From positions 124,001 through 188,000 of the forward strand of contig NZ_DF820484.1 in assembly GCF_000691805.2 (NCBI RefSeq): a stretch of 64,000 nucleotides of DNA. The letters run 5' to 3'. Positions 61,061-64,000 of the stretch are shown here, in pieces (position 1 is the stretch's first letter; every line of letters begins with the position of its first letter). The position numbers and the translations under genes were made by a program. The stretch comes from Weissella oryzae SG25 (GTDB lineage: Bacteria > Bacillota > Bacilli > Lactobacillales > Lactobacillaceae). Under the pieces are notes generated by a model that saw only the letters and a list, made by a program, of their open reading frames with translations, was not told the origin of the DNA and made no database searches.

Positions 61061-62404
61061 TTATCTTAACTTCTTAACCCGGAAACTAACTGCAATCATG
61101 ACGATAAACCAAATGATTGCTAAGATTGTCGTTAAACGTGTTTCCTGACGTGAAAGTAAAATCACAAAAATCCCACTTAAAAAGGCAATTGTCAGGTAAT
61201 CCGTTACCGGAGCACCTGGCATCTTAAATAGCTGCTCAGACTTAAGAAAATCCTGTGAATGCCGATATCTCAAATGAGCCAACATTAGCATCGCATAAAT
61301 TACGATAAAGGCTGCTGAAGCAACTGATGTAATCAGTTCAAAAGCATTTGTTGGGAAAATATAATTGACCAAAACTGCCAAGGCAATCAAAATTACCGAA
61401 ACATTAGTTGCATGCATTGGTACATTTCGCCGGTTTAACTTACCAAAATATCCCTTAGCTCCTGATAATGCAAAAAGCATTCGTCCAGTCGCAAATAATG
61501 ATGAATTCAAAGACGAAGCTGCTGCAGTCAAAACAACAAAGTTAATTAATCCGGCAGCTGCTGTGATACCAATACCGGCAAAGACTTGCACGAATGGTGA
61601 TTGATTAGCACTATAATCCATCCAAGGTTGAATTGACATAATTGCAATCAGTGCGCCAACGTAGAAAATCAAAATTCGATAAATAATATTATTGATTGAA
61701 TTTGGAATTGTTTTAAGTGGGTCCTTAGCTTCCGCCGCAGTCATACCCACAAATTCAATCCCTAAGAAAGCAAAAAATACCATTTGAAAGGCTGCTAACA
61801 TATTATGCCCATGATTAGCTACAAAACCAAAACGCCAAAGATTTGAAATTTCGGTTACCCCAGCTTCCGTCTTAAAATGGCCAATCACCATCACAATCCC
61901 GGTAACAATCATTGCAACAATGGCGACAATTTTAATCATTGCAAACCAAAATTCCATCTCACCAAAGAGTCCAACTGCAATTATGTTGACACTATAGAGC
62001 GCCGCTAAGAAAACTACTTCCCAAATCCAAACTGGCACCGATGGAAACCAGTAGCGCATGTAAATTCCTGCCGCTGTTAGTTCCGCCATGGCAATGGTAA
62101 TCCAACCAATCCAATAGGTCCAGCCAATCACAAAGCCCGTCCTTTTCCCTAAATATTTCTCAATAAAGGCAACGAAAGTCGTTTGGCTCGTATCTGTCAA
62201 CAGTAACTCACCTAAGGCTCGCATCATCCAAAACATGAATAGCCCTGTAACCATATAAACAATTAGGATTGCTGGACCAGCCATCTTGATTGAACTTCCT
62301 GCCCCCAAAAACAAACCAGTCCCAATTGTCCCACCCAAGGCAATCATTTCCACATGGCGTGGCGATAATCCTCGCTCAAGGGTCGGCCTTTTTGCTTCAG
62401 CCAT
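61061..62404 (-). CDS. Amino acid permease, AAT subfamily of APC (GabP/AnsP/ProY-like)
   Basis: 447 aa from ATG 62404; the frame extends to a TTG at 62425 that overlaps the Shine-Dalgarno GGGAG. The AAT signature RGLSPRHVEMIALGGTIGTGLFLGAGSSIKMAGPAI (about 12-47) is clear, with FLGIEFVGMTAAEAKDPLKTIPNSIN (about 212-237). 12 helices. Imports an amino acid such as proline, asparagine, GABA or aromatic ones; which one cannot be told. Monocistronic, terminator after it. Confidence 0.88.
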   Translation of the reverse strand: MAEAKRPTLERGLSPRHVEMIALGGTIGTGLFLGAGSSIKMAGPAILIVYMVTGLFMFWMMRALGELLLTDTSQTTFVAFIEKYLGKRTGFVIGWTYWIGWITIAMAELTAAGIYMRYWFPSVPVWIWEVVFLAALYSVNIIAVGLFGEMEFWFAMIKIVAIVAMIVTGIVMVIGHFKTEAGVTEISNLWRFGFVANHGHNMLAAFQMVFFAFLGIEFVGMTAAEAKDPLKTIPNSINNIIYRILIFYVGALIAIMSIQPWMDYSANQSPFVQVFAGIGITAAAGLINFVVLTAAASSLNSSLFATGRMLFALSGAKGYFGKLNRRNVPMHATNVSVILIALAVLVNYIFPTNAFELITSVASAAFIVIYAMLMLAHLRYRHSQDFLKSEQLFKMPGAPVTDYLTIAFLSGIFVILLSRQETRLTTILAIIWFIVMIAVSFRVKKLR

Positions 62405-62563
62405 ACTCTTTATTACTCCCTTCAATCTCGTACATTAAAACTTCAGTATTCCTTAGTTTAAGACTTTTCTCATATCGCTTCAAGGTAAACTACACTTTTT
62501 ATGAGATAATTTTAATGATAATTCTAGTAAATAGTCACAAATAACCGAACTTTTTAAATTAAA

Positions 62564-62594
62564 AAGGCTTACTTTCTGGCAGAAAGTAAGCCTT
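62564..62594 (-). terminator. Terminator of the 62614-63024 gene
   Basis: AAGGCTTACTTTCT (62564-62577) with AGAAAGTAAGCCTT (62581-62594), loop GGC, T run on the minus strand. Confidence 0.85.
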
Positions 62595-62613
62595 AAAATA
62601 AAATCCCATAAAT

Positions 62614-63024
62614 TTAATACTGCTCAGGAAAATCCCCAGGCGTTAATTTTTCTAAACGAACTAACAAGCGCAGTAAGATGCCTTTTTCTAGCATTGCCGC
62701 CCACATCCCCTCTAGACGACTTTCACCGTGAATAATCACTGAAACAACCGCCCGTAAATCACGAAAATTATCGCTAGTTCGTGCTAATTCTTCCAATTGA
62801 TCTTCAGAAAGCTCACGATGGTCATGCTGTCTTAAAGTCCGATCATAATTTCGATCATAGTAATCTGACCATTCAAAGGCCTTGGCGAGCTCATACATTT
62901 GTGGGTCATATTGTGGGTGCTCCATGGAACTATCGTCTACACTTTTCCAAACTACCCGATGTCCTGCAACTCCTGTTAAGTATTGGTTCCATTTTTCAAA
63001 ATCAAAAGGATGTTCTTTGCGCAT
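62614..63024 (-). CDS. Hypothetical protein, possibly DUF6508
   Basis: 136 aa from ATG 63024 with GGGAGG 7 nt upstream; two earlier in-frame starts overlap that site. Helical and charged: FDFEKWNQYLTGVAGHRVVW, WSDYYDRNYDRT, then LRAVVSVIIHGESRLEGMWAAMLEKGILLRLLVRLEKL. The second half resembles the DUF6508 helical family (a single Gly-Glu-Arg.. His motif), which I state with low confidence. Cytoplasmic, function unknown. Confidence 0.6.
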   Translation of the reverse strand: MRKEHPFDFEKWNQYLTGVAGHRVVWKSVDDSSMEHPQYDPQMYELAKAFEWSDYYDRNYDRTLRQHDHRELSEDQLEELARTSDNFRDLRAVVSVIIHGESRLEGMWAAMLEKGILLRLLVRLEKLTPGDFPEQY

Positions 63025-63175
63025 CGTCATGCCTCCCACCTAATAACTAATTTAGCTTTTTCTATTTTAACACATCACTTACTTTTAGTCAGGCTGTTCT
63101 TAATTTCAGCTCTTTTAGATAGAAAGACAGCACCATGCTATACTAAAAGTAACAACATTTCCCTCGAGGCTCATT

Positions 63176-63898
63176 ATGGAATTTGAAACAACTGATAAGA
63201 GTCGGATTGCCTATAGTACATATGGTGACCCCACCAATCCGCCTTTAGTAATTATCCACGGTAACAGTGGATCTCAAAAAAATTTTCGACGACATGTAAA
63301 AGATTATGTTTCTGACTACTGGGTCATCACCTATGACGACCGTGGTCATGGCAAATCAAGCAATACACAAGCAAATATTACCTATAAAGAATTAACATCC
63401 GATTTAGTTGAATTATGTGACCACTTATCAATTAACGCTTGGAATATCGTTGGCTATAGTGATGGTGCCAATGTTGCTTTAAAGTTTGCCTACCTTTTTC
63501 CAAATAAAACCATCAGTTTAGTTCTAGCAGCGCCTAATCTAAACTTTTTAGGTATTATTTTTCCAATCCGCATACTAGCCCTACTACTAATTTGGCTATT
63601 GAATTTAGTCCGCTGGTTACCAGGACTAAAGCGCCGCATTAATCAAGTAAATATTATCTTTGAGACCCCACAGCTCACTTGGCAAGACCTCGAAAAAATC
63701 AAGCAACCCGCTTTAATTATCGTTGGTCAGTATGATTTTATCAGCTCTAGTCATACACAAACCATTGCTAATCATCTAATTAACAGTAAATTACTAGTCC
63801 TACCAAATCGCAGTCATCTAGTCATTTTTACAGCCCCCCACTATTTCACAAAATTGACCAAACAATTTCTGAATAAGGAGAATGGTATTCATGATTAA
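63176..63898 (+). CDS. Alpha/beta hydrolase
   Basis: 240 aa. Oxyanion region VIIHGNSGSQKNF (about 25-37), DDRGHGKSS (about 56-64), nucleophile elbow GYSDG (about 94-98), acid in VGQYDFI (about 184-190) and His in NRSHLVIF (about 213-220). The lid region (about 122-150) is unusually hydrophobic (IRILALLLIWLLNLV), suggesting contact with membranes or lipid substrates. GAGGC precedes the ATG. Overlaps the next gene's start by 8 bp. Confidence 0.85.
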   Translation: MEFETTDKSRIAYSTYGDPTNPPLVIIHGNSGSQKNFRRHVKDYVSDYWVITYDDRGHGKSSNTQANITYKELTSDLVELCDHLSINAWNIVGYSDGANVALKFAYLFPNKTISLVLAAPNLNFLGIIFPIRILALLLIWLLNLVRWLPGLKRRINQVNIIFETPQLTWQDLEKIKQPALIIVGQYDFISSSHTQTIANHLINSKLLVLPNRSHLVIFTAPHYFTKLTKQFLNKENGIHD

Positions 63899-64000
63899 TT
63901 TTATAAAACAAAAATCTATCTTCTTTAGACGAATTTTTATCATTTCAATGACTTTTATTGGCATCTATGAATTTGGCTCACTCTTCACCCGCCTACCTAA
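63891..64000 (+). CDS. N-terminal fragment of an unidentified membrane-anchored protein
   Basis: ATG at 63891, with AAGGAG 10 nt upstream, overlaps the hydrolase stop; the frame runs off the window. The visible 36 codons give a basic start (INFIKQKSIFFRR) and a hydrophobic helix (IFIISMTFIGIYEFG). An in-frame ATG at 63882 is too close to the ribosome site. Probably co-expressed with the hydrolase. Function cannot be judged. Confidence 0.5.
   Translation, partial: MINFIKQKSIFFRRIFIISMTFIGIYEFGSLFTRLP

Noticed and set aside
1-64000. CRISPR arrays, prophages, insertion sequences
   Set aside because: No regularly spaced repeats, cas genes, transposases, integrases or terminal inverted repeats of IS type were seen.

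Overview
The window looks like a chromosomal segment of a heterofermentative lactic acid bacterium of the Weissella/Leuconostoc group; Weissella is my best guess. The grounds are a full-length xylulose-5-phosphate phosphoketolase, the rsmG-soj-spo0J-DUF951-ychF gene order with parS sites (usual near the replication origin in low-GC Gram-positives), Gram-positive Shine-Dalgarno sequences, LAB-type families (LmrCD-like ABC exporter, DUF1129, DUF1836, DUF4811, YdbC) and moderately AT-rich DNA. The genus is inferred from gene content, not from a search.

Layout. 1-8.7 kb (mostly minus strand): start of manA, a MucBP/SH3-like protein, a PadR-controlled heterodimeric ABC exporter with a DUF4097 protein, hflX and a histidine phosphatase. 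8.9-10.8 kb: two tRNA-Glu(CUC), exoA, a DUF4811 protein. 11-18 kb: phosphoketolase with a GntR regulator, HD phosphohydrolase, M50 protease, YbaK, an unlisted 50-aa membrane protein, and galM with a cre-like site in its promoter. 18-27 kb: MATE, ABC-F, DHA2 exporter, an adcR-adcA-adcC-adcB zinc operon with AdcR boxes, DUF975. 26.9-27.8 kb: five tRNA genes (Gln, Tyr) partly duplicated. 28-34 kb: phosphoesterase, peptide transporter, OsmC, and a formamidase/APC permease pair whose permease has an in-frame amber. 34-40.3 kb: an apparent eight-gene operon rsmG-parA-parB-DUF951-ychF-DUF1129-RR-HK. 40.5-45 kb: second two-component system, a structured leader/sRNA region, an unrecognised protein, YdbC and asparaginase. 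45-53.5 kb: amino-acid permeases, an isoleucine 2-epimerase-like enzyme, a secreted CHAP protein. 53.7-64 kb: oxidoreductase, aquaporin, nnrE plus an FAD/NAD(P)-binding protein, dus, parS, esterases and another permease.

Most interesting. Two transcription units carry short, unlisted leader ORFs followed by mutually exclusive RNA pairings and an intrinsic terminator just before the structural gene. One (46997-47089) encodes a 30-aa peptide ending in a Val/Leu/Ile run and precedes the isoleucine epimerase and a BcaP-like permease. The other (53468-53521, minus) encodes a 17-aa peptide ending in Thr/Ser codons and precedes a serine/threonine-exchanger-like permease. Both start 57-59 bp downstream of the same A-rich motif. 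This looks like a small family of leader-peptide attenuators matched to their transporters. A third promoter/SD/short-ORF/hairpin/terminator cassette lies at 42621-42837. All functional statements are inferences from reading the sequence; no search or folding program was run.
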